This document shows positions 15,117 to 23,883 of a stretch of 37,519 bases of DNA, in pieces. Source of the stretch: Chryseobacterium flavum (lineage in GTDB: Bacteria; Bacteroidota; Bacteroidia; Flavobacteriales; Weeksellaceae). The stretch spans positions 1-37,519 of the forward strand of contig NZ_QNUE01000028.1 of the NCBI RefSeq assembly GCF_003385595.1, read 5' to 3'. Every line of letters starts with the position of its first letter. Within the stretch, counting starts at the first letter, position 1. Under the pieces are notes generated by a model that had not been told where the DNA came from, made no database searches, and saw only the letters and a program-made list of their open reading frames with translations. The position numbers were made by a program, and so were the translations under genes.

Positions 15117-16343
15117 TTAGTGATGCATATAACTGCTGGGACCATTGGTTCCTTCTATTGATTCCGGCAGTATTCCATATCGGGCCCGTAAATCTACCGT
15201 CCCTAACGTTTTTCCTGTTTCAATTTCAATGACACTAATGGTCCCTGAATTCAGATTAGGAAGATTCAGCAAATTATTTTGTACGGCAACCACCTCTTTT
15301 CCCGATCTGGTTTTAAAGAAAGCCATATGATGTGCCCCTTTATCTGCTTTAAAGGTTTTTAAAAGTTTTAACTGAGGGAGATTGCTTATATCAAAAACAA
15401 GCACTTTTCCAGGGTCTGCAAAGCTCACATAAAGCTTGCTGTTATCGTCAATATACATTTCGAGGGCCCATCCCAGCCCCTGGGTACTTCCATCAAACAC
15501 CTTGCTGAAAGCATCATATTTCTTGGTCGTATTATTATAAGGTGCAATCCATATATCACCTCCAAGCATTGTTGTAGCAAGGGCATATTGCGGAAACTTT
15601 CCCCTAAGCAGTAAAACTTCAACAGGACTGGATAAATCCGTTGGTGAATCTGCGACCTGATAGGTTTCTTTTAATTCATAAGTATTCAGGTCCACCAAAG
15701 TACAGGTATTCCCCATACCACTGGTAAGATCCGGATGAATGGTTGAAGTTACCATCATGAGTCCTTTTTCCTCGTTGATGGAAATACCGTGGGGATACAT
15801 GATAAACTTATTGGGATTGGCTTCTATCGGCGCTTTAATCGTTTTGATAAGTTTGTTATTGTTAGCATTAAAGACTCCTACGCTACCATCTTTCAGGCCT
15901 CCCGCACCTCCCATAAAAGTCATAAAAAAACGGTCGTCATTGGTAAAAAACAGGTTTTCACCTACGGTATTTTCTCCGGTATCTACAGGGGTGGCACTTA
16001 TCAGTTTTGGCATTCCGTTCTGGTCATCCTCCACTTTTACCTGGTAGAGATAGCTTCCTCCCAGGGCAGTAGTATACAGTTTTTTTGCATCTTTATTATA
16101 GTAAATATGGTGCGGTAAGACCCCTACTCCCAGCTCGAGTTTGCTGATAAGACTTCCAAATCTCGGAGAATCCGGATCAAGGTCAATGACAGCCATTCCG
16201 TCCGGAGCCCCGTTCAGACTTCTGTAATCAATAAGAAACGAGGTATTAAGAACATCATTATGGCCCTCACTCTGGTTCTCACAATTGGTAACAAGTATAA
16301 AAGCAGTAATGAGGAAAAGAAGCGGTTTAAATTTTGTTTTCAT
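15117..16343 (-). CDS. Beta-propeller lipoprotein, selenium-binding protein/YncE-like
   Basis: 408 residues. The N-terminus has a hydrophobic stretch ending ILVTNC, with Cys21 as the probable lipid attachment site (the -1 Asn is unusual but tolerated in this phylum). The body has repeated strand units typical of a propeller: MAVIDLDPDSPRFG, LPHHIYYN, YPHGISINEEKG, CTLVDLNTYEL, VLVFDISNLPQLK, AHHMAFFK, ISVIEIETGKTLG. The DPDSPRFG and LPHH stretches recall SBP56/methanethiol oxidase proteins, in which His residues bind metal. The chain ends SSYMHH. Probably attached to the outer membrane or facing the periplasm. Enzyme activity is not established; a YncE-type scaffold is equally possible. Confidence 0.6.
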   Translation of the reverse strand: MKTKFKPLLFLITAFILVTNCENQSEGHNDVLNTSFLIDYRSLNGAPDGMAVIDLDPDSPRFGSLISKLELGVGVLPHHIYYNKDAKKLYTTALGGSYLYQVKVEDDQNGMPKLISATPVDTGENTVGENLFFTNDDRFFMTFMGGAGGLKDGSVGVFNANNNKLIKTIKAPIEANPNKFIMYPHGISINEEKGLMMVTSTIHPDLTSGMGNTCTLVDLNTYELKETYQVADSPTDLSSPVEVLLLRGKFPQYALATTMLGGDIWIAPYNNTTKKYDAFSKVFDGSTQGLGWALEMYIDDNSKLYVSFADPGKVLVFDISNLPQLKLLKTFKADKGAHHMAFFKTRSGKEVVAVQNNLLNLPNLNSGTISVIEIETGKTLGTVDLRARYGILPESIEGTNGPSSYMHH

Positions 16344-16466
16344 GTGTAAAGTTTTTTAGTTGTTATCAGATCATTATAAATATAATATATCTGAGTAAAA
16401 ATAAAAAAATATTACACTACTATGTGAAAATTATAAAATTATTTGTTTATCAATGATATGGAACAA

Positions 16467-16494
16467 AAAAGCAGAGTATTTATTCCCTGCTTTT
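16467..16494 (-). terminator. Terminator after rluF
   Basis: An 8-bp stem (AAAAGCAG/CTGCTTTT) with a 12-base loop runs into TT on the minus strand, 29 bases past the rluF stop. Confidence 0.6.
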
Positions 16495-16522
16495 ATCTGT
16501 CGTATGGTATTGAATTACAATC

Positions 16523-17245
16523 TTAATCCACGGTCTTACTGGAATCTTCAAGAAGCATGTTAAGCGTTGAGAGTTCCTGGTCCGTCAGATCCCTCCACTT
16601 CCCCACCGGTAAATCCAGCTTAATATTCATAATACGGATCCTTTTCAGTTTTTTAACTTCATAGCCAAGGTATTCGCACATTCTCCGGATCTGTCTGTTA
16701 AGTCCCTGGGTAAGAATAATTCTGAAGTTCATTTCATCAATTTTCTCAACCTCACATTTCCTGGTTACGGTATCCAGAATCGGAACTCCGTTTCTCATTT
16801 TTTCCAGAAACCTGGGTGTAATCGGCTTATCTACACGAACCAGATATTCTTTTTCGTGATTATTCCTGGCCCTGAGGATTTTATTAACAATATCTCCGTC
16901 ACTGGTTAAAAGAATCAGTCCTTCGCTGGGCTTATCCAACCTTCCGATCGGAAAAATCCTTTTAGGATGGTTAATATAATCTACTATATTATTTTTTTCA
17001 CGTTTGGTATCTGTTGTACAAACAATTCCCACCGGTTTATTGAAGACAATATACACCGGTTTCTCCTGTGGTTCCCTGATAGGCTTTCCATCTACTTCCA
17101 CAAGATCCTCATCAGAAACTTTAGTTCCCAGTTCCGGAACTTTTCCGTTAATTTTGATGCGTCCCTCCTCCAAAAGCTTATCTGCAGCCCTTCTGGAACA
17201 GTATCCAACTTCTGATAGATATTTATTAATACGTGTTTTTTCCAT
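16523..17245 (-). CDS. rluF: 23S rRNA pseudouridine synthase RluF
   Basis: 240 residues. An N-terminal S4 RNA-binding domain (RINKYLSEVGYCSRRAAD, about 5-60) precedes the RsuA/RluB/E/F-type catalytic domain. The motif GRLDKPSEGL places the catalytic Asp at 104. DGDIVNKILRARNNHEKEY and GLNRQIRRMCEYLGY fit RluF best; that enzyme isomerises a uridine of 23S rRNA (U2604 in E. coli). Length is normal for a flavobacterial member. It is transcribed alone, 213 bases downstream of truB on the same strand, with its own terminator. The RluF subtype is inferred from motifs; RluB or RsuA are less likely. Confidence 0.88.
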   Translation of the reverse strand: MEKTRINKYLSEVGYCSRRAADKLLEEGRIKINGKVPELGTKVSDEDLVEVDGKPIREPQEKPVYIVFNKPVGIVCTTDTKREKNNIVDYINHPKRIFPIGRLDKPSEGLILLTSDGDIVNKILRARNNHEKEYLVRVDKPITPRFLEKMRNGVPILDTVTRKCEVEKIDEMNFRIILTQGLNRQIRRMCEYLGYEVKKLKRIRIMNIKLDLPVGKWRDLTDQELSTLNMLLEDSSKTVD

Positions 17246-17458
17246 TAATCTTCACCGTAACCCGGTATAATTTTTATTACTGAAAATAGTCTTAGCCCTA
17301 AAAAAATCATTAAACCGCCTGCCTGTTTATGGAATTAAAAGGTAATGCCCCCTTCCCGGCTCATCCTTTTGGATATAAATCCTGCATTCCAATTCCGGAT
17401 TCCCAGGAGAGAAATAATTTTCGGCCGGATTAGTCAATAAACAGGATGGTATTTATTT

Positions 17459-18157
17459 TCATAAGTTTCCAAATCTAAACTCATTGTTTAAAAACTGATC
17501 TGTAGCGTCTTCTACTTTATAATCCCCGATCCTGGTACGTCTCAGCTGTGTAAGATAAGCTCCCACTCCCAGTTCCTGCCCTATATCATGAGCCAGACTT
17601 CTGATATAAGTCCCTTTTGAACACCCTACCATAAAACTTACGAAGGGAAATTCTATCCTGATATCTTTAATATAATGAATGGTTGTTTTCCTGGATTTCA
17701 TTTCCACCTCTTCTCCTGCCCTGGCTAAATTATAAGCCCTTTCTCCATCAATTTTTATGGCTGAATAAACAGGAGGTTTCTGTTCAATCTCTCCAACAAA
17801 CTTTTCTAAGACCTCTTTTACCAGATCTTCTGTAATATTTGAGATATCCTGATGAAGAATTTCCGGCTTTTCGGTATCATAAGACTCTGTCTGTACCCCT
17901 ATTTTAATTTCCGTCCAGTATTCTTTTGGAGCATCCTGGATCTCAGGAATATTTTTAGTAAATTTTCCACAACACACAATAAGAAGCCCAGTAGCCCTTG
18001 GATCTAACGTTCCGGCATGACCGATCTTAAATTTTTTGGGAAGATCAAATTCTTTTTTAAGCTTATATTTCATTTTATTGACCGCCTGGAAAGAAGTCCA
18101 GTCCAAAGGCTTATCCAATAAAAAGGTATATCCCGCTTTCAGTTCTTCAGCAGTCAT
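17459..18157 (-). CDS. truB: tRNA pseudouridine(55) synthase TruB
   Basis: 232 residues. It makes pseudouridine 55 in the T-loop of tRNAs. The signature GHAGTLDPRATGLL contains the catalytic Asp52. The N-terminal LDKPLDWTSFQAVNK and the later KPPVYSAIKIDGERAYNLAR and CSKGTYIRSLAHDIG motifs are all present. It lacks a long C-terminal PUA extension, which is usual in Bacteroidota. The start lies one base after the uppP stop, so translation is probably coupled within the ftsX-DUF3098-uppP-truB run. Confidence 0.95.
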   Translation of the reverse strand: MTAEELKAGYTFLLDKPLDWTSFQAVNKMKYKLKKEFDLPKKFKIGHAGTLDPRATGLLIVCCGKFTKNIPEIQDAPKEYWTEIKIGVQTESYDTEKPEILHQDISNITEDLVKEVLEKFVGEIEQKPPVYSAIKIDGERAYNLARAGEEVEMKSRKTTIHYIKDIRIEFPFVSFMVGCSKGTYIRSLAHDIGQELGVGAYLTQLRRTRIGDYKVEDATDQFLNNEFRFGNL

Positions 18158-18158
18158 T

Positions 18159-18977
18159 TTATTTAAAAAAATAGAAATAAATTAACAAGGCTACCCCAAC
18201 AAAAATACGGTACCAACCCCAAGGTTTAAATCCATATTTGTTTAGCACTCCAATGAATGCTTTGATCGCAATAAGCGCTACAATAAAAGCCACTACATTT
18301 CCTATCACAAATATGATGATATGATCCTGGGAAGCCATGATCATTTCGTAACCTTTCTGTGGATTTCCTGTTTCTTTTCCCCAGGTTTTAACAAATACAG
18401 AATACACTGTTACTGCCAGCATGGTAGGAACTGCAAGGAAAAAGGAGAATTCAGCAGCTGCTTTCCTGGTAAGTCCCTGGGCCATTCCCCCGATAATAGA
18501 AGCAGCACTTCGGCTTGTACCCGGCATCATGGCAAGACACTGCCAGAATCCGATGGTAACTGCATTCCTGATCGTAATGCCCTTTTCATCATCAATTTTA
18601 GGATTCTTGAACCATTTGTCCGCAAACAGCAAAACCACTCCACCCAATACCAGAACCGAGGAAATTGCAATCTGATTTCCCAGGACCGCTTCAATCTTGT
18701 CATCAAACAGATATCCTAAAACCAATGCCGGTACTACTGCAAAGCCCAGTTTAAAATAAAACTGAAGATTGTTCAGATCAAAAAACTTTTTCCAGTAAGC
18801 CACTACAACAGATAAGATAGCACCAAACTGAATGGAAACCTGAAACATCTTTAAAAATTCATCTTCCGGTAATCCCATCAGGTTGGCTGTAAATCCCATG
18901 TGTGCAGTAGAGGAAATCGGAAGATATTCTGTAAGCCCTTCTACAATGGCAATAATAATTGCTTTTATTAAATCCAT
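18159..18977 (-). CDS. uppP: Undecaprenyl-diphosphate phosphatase UppP (BacA)
   Basis: 272 residues, a polytopic inner-membrane enzyme with about eight hydrophobic segments. It dephosphorylates undecaprenyl diphosphate to recycle the lipid carrier for peptidoglycan and surface glycans, and overproduction is linked to bacitracin resistance. Both active-site motifs are present: EGLTEYLPISSTAH (Glu13, Glu17, His26) and PGTSRSAAS (151-159, with Arg155). Length matches the family. It sits between the DUF3098 gene and truB, the order I recall in Flavobacteriia. Confidence 0.95.
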   Translation of the reverse strand: MDLIKAIIIAIVEGLTEYLPISSTAHMGFTANLMGLPEDEFLKMFQVSIQFGAILSVVVAYWKKFFDLNNLQFYFKLGFAVVPALVLGYLFDDKIEAVLGNQIAISSVLVLGGVVLLFADKWFKNPKIDDEKGITIRNAVTIGFWQCLAMMPGTSRSAASIIGGMAQGLTRKAAAEFSFFLAVPTMLAVTVYSVFVKTWGKETGNPQKGYEMIMASQDHIIIFVIGNVVAFIVALIAIKAFIGVLNKYGFKPWGWYRIFVGVALLIYFYFFK

Positions 18978-19071
18978 ATTCTTTCAAAAAAATTAAAAGA
19001 TTAAGAGATCCGGAAATTCAGAATACAACCCCGAACTTCCCAATCCCTTAATCTCTAAATATTAACTTGTG

Positions 19072-19368
19072 TTACTTTCTTTTTAAAATAGCATATACCT
19101 CTATGGCAAAACCTATGACTACAAATAAAGGAGCTATTCTGATCCTCCTGATGGAAAAAATACCATCATTCCAGGAATTCGGATCAAATTTACCATCTAC
19201 CGTATTGGCATCCGGTCCCATCATCAGAAGAAAACCTCCTGCAATGAAAGCCAGCCCTATCAGCATCCATTTAAAATTCTGCTGTCCGAAGTAAAAAGTA
19301 TTTTCCTGCGGTGCTTCCTCTCCTTTGCCAAAGTCGGAAGCGGTAAATTTATTTGTTTTTTTGCTCAT
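19072..19368 (-). CDS. DUF3098 small membrane protein
   Basis: 98 residues. A soluble N-terminus (about 1-28, with FYFGQQNFKWMLIG) precedes two membrane segments (about 33-50 and 77-94), ending in basic residues (AILKRK). The FGxxNFKWML start and the GP-D linker between helices match DUF3098 proteins of Bacteroidota. Function is unknown. It begins two bases after the ftsX stop, so it is almost surely co-transcribed with ftsX and may act with it in division or cell-envelope work (inferred from linkage). Confidence 0.85.
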   Translation of the reverse strand: MSKKTNKFTASDFGKGEEAPQENTFYFGQQNFKWMLIGLAFIAGGFLLMMGPDANTVDGKFDPNSWNDGIFSIRRIRIAPLFVVIGFAIEVYAILKRK

Positions 19369-19370
19369 TG

Positions 19371-20270
19371 TTAAGAGTAATATAAATCGTCAACGTTTGA
19401 TTTTAAGAATCTCCAGGTTGCAATAATGGTACTTAGAACAGTAATAAAAATTCCTACTCCGATCACCAGCAATACAAGCCAGAAATACTGTTGGTTATCC
19501 TGTACAAATGCAGATCCGATCTGGTTGGTAAAGTAATACCATACACCAAACAGGGCCAGAAGACCGATTAAAGCTCCTATAGCTCCCAGGATCACCGCTT
19601 CTATAATGAATGGCTTAAGAATAAATCTTCTCTTCGCACCCACCAGCTGCATGGTTTTGATAATAAATCTTTTAGAGAATATTTTGAGACGGATTGAATT
19701 GTTGATTAAAACAACGGCCAGTACCAGGAACAGGATTGAAAATCCTAAGATCCATTTTAAGATTCTGCTCAGGTTATTATAAACATCAACCATTAATGTA
19801 CTGTCATTTTTTACATCAACAATACCAGGCACTGCTTTGATCGCTTTGATTGCCTCATCAATTTTTGCAGGATCTACATATTCAGGTTTTAAAGCAATTT
19901 CAACAGAGGAAGGAAAAATGTTTTCTTCGAACAATGCGTCACTGTCAATTCCCATACTCTTTTTGGCCTCCTGAGCCGCCATGCTTCTTGAAATATAGGT
20001 TGCTTTTTTTACAGGAGCTAAGGTCTGTACTTTTTTAAAAGTTTCTGCTTCCAGTTTTGCAATCTTTACAGAATCTTTAGCATCATAGTTTTCATCAAAG
20101 TAGGCATTCACTACCAATTGTTCTTTGATATAGTCAGAATACTTTTGGGCATTGATTAAAATAAGCCCCATTAATCCCAACAAAAATAACACTAAGGCAA
20201 TACTTATCACTACTGTAATATTGCTGGACCGAAGTCTTTTCTTATTAAAATCATCTACAGATTTAGCCAT
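19371..20270 (-). CDS. ftsX: Cell division permease FtsX
   Basis: 299 residues with the FtsX layout: a cytoplasmic N-terminus, TM1 (about 19-40), a periplasmic domain (45-168), then TM2 (172-192), TM3 (221-245) and TM4 (263-287). The MQLVGAKRRFI segment between TM2 and TM3 is the usual FtsX signature before the permease core. With FtsE it forms an ABC-type complex that controls septal peptidoglycan hydrolases. ftsE is not adjacent here, as is common in Bacteroidota. It is the first gene of the ftsX-DUF3098-uppP-truB run and divergent from rsmA. A degenerate -7 box (TATTTTAG) precedes it. Confidence 0.9.
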   Translation of the reverse strand: MAKSVDDFNKKRLRSSNITVVISIALVLFLLGLMGLILINAQKYSDYIKEQLVVNAYFDENYDAKDSVKIAKLEAETFKKVQTLAPVKKATYISRSMAAQEAKKSMGIDSDALFEENIFPSSVEIALKPEYVDPAKIDEAIKAIKAVPGIVDVKNDSTLMVDVYNNLSRILKWILGFSILFLVLAVVLINNSIRLKIFSKRFIIKTMQLVGAKRRFILKPFIIEAVILGAIGALIGLLALFGVWYYFTNQIGSAFVQDNQQYFWLVLLVIGVGIFITVLSTIIATWRFLKSNVDDLYYS

Positions 20271-20361
20271 TAATATTAAAATTTTTGGCTAAAATAGAAA
20301 AAAACTTCCGAAATTTGGGACGAAAAAAAGAAAATCATTGTTAATAAAATCATAAAAAACT

Positions 20362-21135
20362 TTGAGTGTAAAAGCAAAAAAACATCTTGGGCAGCACTTC
20401 CTGACAGATGAGAACATCGCAAGAAAAATTGTAGAAGGTCTTAGTTTTGAGAACTATACCAATATCATGGAAGTAGGTCCCGGAATGGGCGTTCTTACCA
20501 AATATCTTCTTGAAAAAGACCAGAACGTTTATCTGGCGGAAATTGATAATGAATCTATTGAGTACCTCAAAAATAATTATTCTAAAATTACGGAGAATAC
20601 ATTTGTAGGGGATTTCCTCAAGCAGGATTTTAACTTTATCAAAGATGAACAAATTGCCATCATTGGTAACTTTCCCTATAATATTTCTTCTCAGATATTA
20701 TTTCAAATCGTTGATCATTATGAGCTGATTCCTGAAATGGTAGGAATGTTCCAGAAGGAAGTAGCTGAAAGAACGGCTGCTGTTCCAAGAACTAAAGATT
20801 ACGGTATTCTGTCGGTCCTGATCCAGGCTTATTATGATGTATCCTACCTTTTTACGGTTCATGAAAATGTCTTCAATCCTCCGCCAAAAGTAAAATCCGG
20901 GGTGATCAGGCTGACGAGAAATCCTAAGGAAGGACTCAGTGGAAATGAGACTTTATTTAAGCAAATTGTAAAAGCAGGATTCAACCAGAGGAGAAAGAAG
21001 CTTTCAAATGCACTGAAAACATTGAATATTCCTGAAGCTTTGAAAACCCATGAATTTTTAGACAAAAGAGCGGAAGAATTAAGCGTCTCAGATTTTATTG
21101 CCTTTACCAGCCTCTGGAAAGAAAATCAATCGTAA
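20362..21135 (+). CDS. rsmA: 16S rRNA dimethyladenosine transferase RsmA (KsgA)
   Basis: 257 residues. It dimethylates the two adjacent adenosines near the 3' end of 16S rRNA (A1518/A1519 in E. coli) using S-adenosylmethionine. The family start KKHLGQHFL, SAM motif EVGPGMG (37-43), the acidic residue Asp62 after LAE, and catalytic NFPY (103-106) are present, as is the C-terminal FNQRRKKLSNAL. The start appears to be TTG at 20362: there is a stop three codons upstream and no ATG or GTG before the conserved KKHLGQ. It is divergent from ftsX and ends in a terminator shared with a convergent gene. Confidence 0.95.
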   Translation: MSVKAKKHLGQHFLTDENIARKIVEGLSFENYTNIMEVGPGMGVLTKYLLEKDQNVYLAEIDNESIEYLKNNYSKITENTFVGDFLKQDFNFIKDEQIAIIGNFPYNISSQILFQIVDHYELIPEMVGMFQKEVAERTAAVPRTKDYGILSVLIQAYYDVSYLFTVHENVFNPPPKVKSGVIRLTRNPKEGLSGNETLFKQIVKAGFNQRRKKLSNALKTLNIPEALKTHEFLDKRAEELSVSDFIAFTSLWKENQS

Positions 21136-21161
21136 TAAAAAACTGTTCTGCAGTATATAAA

Positions 21162-21200
21162 AAAAGAAAGCCTTTCAGATGATCTGAAAGGCTTTCTTTT
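21162..21200. terminator. Strong bidirectional terminator
   Basis: An 18-bp perfect stem (AAAAGAAAGCCTTTCAGA and its complement) with a 3-base loop and A/T runs on both sides. It is placed between the convergent rsmA and choice-of-anchor L genes. Confidence 0.9.
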
Positions 21201-21213
21201 ATGCAGGTAAACT

Positions 21214-23589
21214 TTATTCCCTGTTTTTCAGCATGATCCATCCGGACCAGTCCATCTGGGTTTTTGACTTAGGATATTCAAAATTAAACTTATACCAGTA
21301 AGTGGCTGTCGGAAGCCTCTTTCCTCCTACTGTTCCATCCCAAACAGGATTTTCTTTTGAGAACCTGAACATCTCAACACCATACCGGTCATAGATGGAT
21401 CCTGTGAAATTGTTGAATTCTCCAAGGGCTTTAAGATCCAGCACATCATTGACTCCGTCCTGATTAGGGGTAATGAGATTATTGATTTTCAATGTAAAGA
21501 ACTCTATACTTCCCACACAATGTGTTCCTACCCTTCTGGCCAGAATCGTATAGGTTGTATTGTCCAGAAGATTGGTAAATACCCTTGACTTCTGCCATGT
21601 AATACCATTATCAATTGAATACTCCAGAGAGCTCGGTGTATTATTCATCGGAGGGTTTACAGCGGTAACAGTCAGTGTTTTTTTGGCACCATCATAGTTC
21701 ATTTTGGTAAAATATGGAGTAGCTGCTCCCATAACTTTTACCGTAAATATTTTTTTACAGATTCCGTTATCAATTTCTACGGTATAAATTCCCCACTGAT
21801 CAACTTCAATCTTCCGGGTAGTAGCACCTGTACTCCACAGATATTTATAATTAGATCCGGCGCCTGCATCCAGCGTTACTTTATCTCCAAGACACATTTC
21901 AACATCGGTTAAAGGACTTGTAATTTCAGGGGTAACTTCAATTCTTATGGTAGCAGGGTTTAATGATTTACATCCTTTCGGACCTATTGCATAAACCGTA
22001 AATACAGCAGTCTGATATAAAGTAACGGTCTGGGTATTCCCGTTACCTGAAAAATTAATCCACTCATATGTTGTTCCCCCCTCTGCTGAAAGCGTTACGG
22101 ACTCTCCCGGACAGATCTTAATTTTGGAAGATTTTAATTTGGCAATAGGAGTAGCTTCTTTTAAAAGGGTGAGTTCTACCATTTTACTACAGAATCCTCC
22201 ATTTGAAACCACGACATATAAAACCTGCCCGTCAGTTCCGTTATAATTCAGGATGTTCTGTATATAATTATCATTCTGGGCAAGGGCATCCGCCTGATCC
22301 ACATAAAACCTGAATACCGCTCCGGGTGTAGGACTTATGGAAGGCATAATCGTACTGAGATCGAAAGTAGTAATATCAGGAGTGGTACAGAGTAGCAATG
22401 TGGCATCCTGTGCCTGCGGAGTTGTTCCTCCATGAATTACGATTGAAGCTTTACCAGGACATGGATTTCCCGGAACACTGACTTCAATGGTATATGTTCC
22501 CGGCTGCACTGCAGTAATGGTATTAGTGGTTGCATTAGGTACAGCAACTCCGTTGTGATACCATTGGTATAATAGGTTCGGATCACTTACTGAAGCTGTA
22601 ATCACCTGTGGTACATTATCACAAACGTTGATATCTGATGGCAATGTAGCTCCACTAGGGTCTAAAAGTTCCACCCCGATATTAAAGGAGCCTCCCTCAA
22701 GAAACACAGCTGAATCATAGGAATGATCCTCTCCATAAGGTCCGTAATCAGCAATTACCATTTTAAAGTGATATTGCTGTCCTGCCGTTACAGTCGCTGT
22801 AGCCGTAAGAGGAACGGTTCTTCCGTTAAAATTCGTTTCAATATTGGCTGTGTTATAACCTCCGAAATATTGCTCATTAACAGCCGCACAGCTTCCGGGA
22901 ATTGCCGGACGGATATTGGTAACGCTTACCGGGCCTGCTCCGTTTGGAAGTACCGCCATATTGGTATAAGGTCCACCCGATGTAGGTCTCAGCAAAATTG
23001 CAAAAGCATCTGCATAATTACAGGGGAATGAGCCTGTGTACTCCTCCGAAGCTAATATATAATTAAATTTAATCTGCGATGTTGTTGGAACGAAGTCAAA
23101 CTCAAGAAGTACAGCATCAGTCAGGGTTCCGGTAGCTCCTGTAGCCTGCGCAAGATCTGAATCTGTACCTCCTCCGTTAGTATCCCCAAGAGGATTAGGA
23201 CCTTCATAAGTATTTCCTCCTCTTGATGCCTTTCCGGTAGAAAGGATAATCCCATCTTTAAAAGGAAATGCCGTTGTTCCTTTATGAAAATATCCCCAGG
23301 ATCTGTCTGCATCACCCACTGCATGATTGGGGGTAATCTGTACATTTGTTACGTTGGGAGTAACACAGGTATTGGTTCCTGATGAGATCAGAACATCTTT
23401 TACAAGCTTTTCAATAGAAAAGGAACTTTCTGTATATCCGGGAGCGTTTACATCAATAAAAGCACCTGCTTTTTTGGACATTGCAGAACTTTTTTCTTTT
23501 ATAATCGGCCTGGGAGAAAGCTTTTGTGAAAATAGAAATGTCGAAATGACTAAAAAAAATAAATAAAACGGTAGATATCTTCTTCGCAT
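21214..23589 (-). CDS. Secreted choice-of-anchor L protein with T9SS type B sorting domain (paralog 1)
   Basis: 791 residues. A signal peptide ends at FLFSQ (about 22). The choice-of-anchor L domain runs from about 40 to 305 (AGAFIDVNAPGYTES, RSWGYFHKG, FPFKDGIILSTG, LEFDFVPTTSQIKFNYILASEEY, HFKMVIADYG). One or two Ig/PKD-like modules follow (MCLGDKVTLDAGAG, KIKICPGESVTLSAEGG). The CHU_C/type B sorting domain is at the end (NLITPNQDGVNDVLDL, IYDRYGVEMFRFSKENPVWDGT, ATYWYKF, GWIMLKNRE). Such proteins leave the cell by the type IX system and stay on or near the surface. The ligand is unknown. It is the shortest of three tandem paralogs. Confidence 0.88.
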   Translation of the reverse strand: MRRRYLPFYLFFLVISTFLFSQKLSPRPIIKEKSSAMSKKAGAFIDVNAPGYTESSFSIEKLVKDVLISSGTNTCVTPNVTNVQITPNHAVGDADRSWGYFHKGTTAFPFKDGIILSTGKASRGGNTYEGPNPLGDTNGGGTDSDLAQATGATGTLTDAVLLEFDFVPTTSQIKFNYILASEEYTGSFPCNYADAFAILLRPTSGGPYTNMAVLPNGAGPVSVTNIRPAIPGSCAAVNEQYFGGYNTANIETNFNGRTVPLTATATVTAGQQYHFKMVIADYGPYGEDHSYDSAVFLEGGSFNIGVELLDPSGATLPSDINVCDNVPQVITASVSDPNLLYQWYHNGVAVPNATTNTITAVQPGTYTIEVSVPGNPCPGKASIVIHGGTTPQAQDATLLLCTTPDITTFDLSTIMPSISPTPGAVFRFYVDQADALAQNDNYIQNILNYNGTDGQVLYVVVSNGGFCSKMVELTLLKEATPIAKLKSSKIKICPGESVTLSAEGGTTYEWINFSGNGNTQTVTLYQTAVFTVYAIGPKGCKSLNPATIRIEVTPEITSPLTDVEMCLGDKVTLDAGAGSNYKYLWSTGATTRKIEVDQWGIYTVEIDNGICKKIFTVKVMGAATPYFTKMNYDGAKKTLTVTAVNPPMNNTPSSLEYSIDNGITWQKSRVFTNLLDNTTYTILARRVGTHCVGSIEFFTLKINNLITPNQDGVNDVLDLKALGEFNNFTGSIYDRYGVEMFRFSKENPVWDGTVGGKRLPTATYWYKFNFEYPKSKTQMDWSGWIMLKNRE

Positions 23590-23605
23590 AATACTTTTGT
23601 TTTAA

Positions 23606-23613
23606 CAAATTTA
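23606..23613 (-). promoter_or_regulatory. -7 box (TAAATTTG) for paralog 1
   Basis: An exact TAnnTTTG match about 17 bases before the ATG of the 791-residue paralog. No clear -33 TTG at the right spacing. Confidence 0.45.
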
Positions 23614-23835
23614 ATTTTTTTTTGAATATACCTCACACATATTTAACTTTTTTATATAAAAAGAACAAAAATATAATCAAAAACTTATCAGAAAATATTA
23701 TCTATTATCGTTAAAAACTTAAAAATAAAAATACTGATTATCTGTTTTTATGATAAAAAAAAATAATATATATTCCTGTAACAGAAACGCTTTTAAAGAA
23801 TCAGCATACTGTCAAAAGCAATGGTAAAAACAAAA

Positions 23836-23859
23836 AAATCTCCCCGGTCAGGGAGATTT
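23836..23859 (-). terminator. Terminator after paralog 2
   Basis: A 9-bp stem (AAATCTCCC/GGGAGATTT) with a 6-base loop, followed by T residues on the minus strand, 25 bases past the stop of the 1191-residue gene. Confidence 0.8.
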
Positions 23860-23883
23860 ATATTAGTTTTTTCACAATATGAT

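Noticed and set aside
18978..19071. Inverted repeat AGATTAAG...CTTAATCT between DUF3098 and uppP genes
   Set aside because: Short arms with a loop of about 40 bases in AT-rich DNA; not convincing as a terminator or operator.
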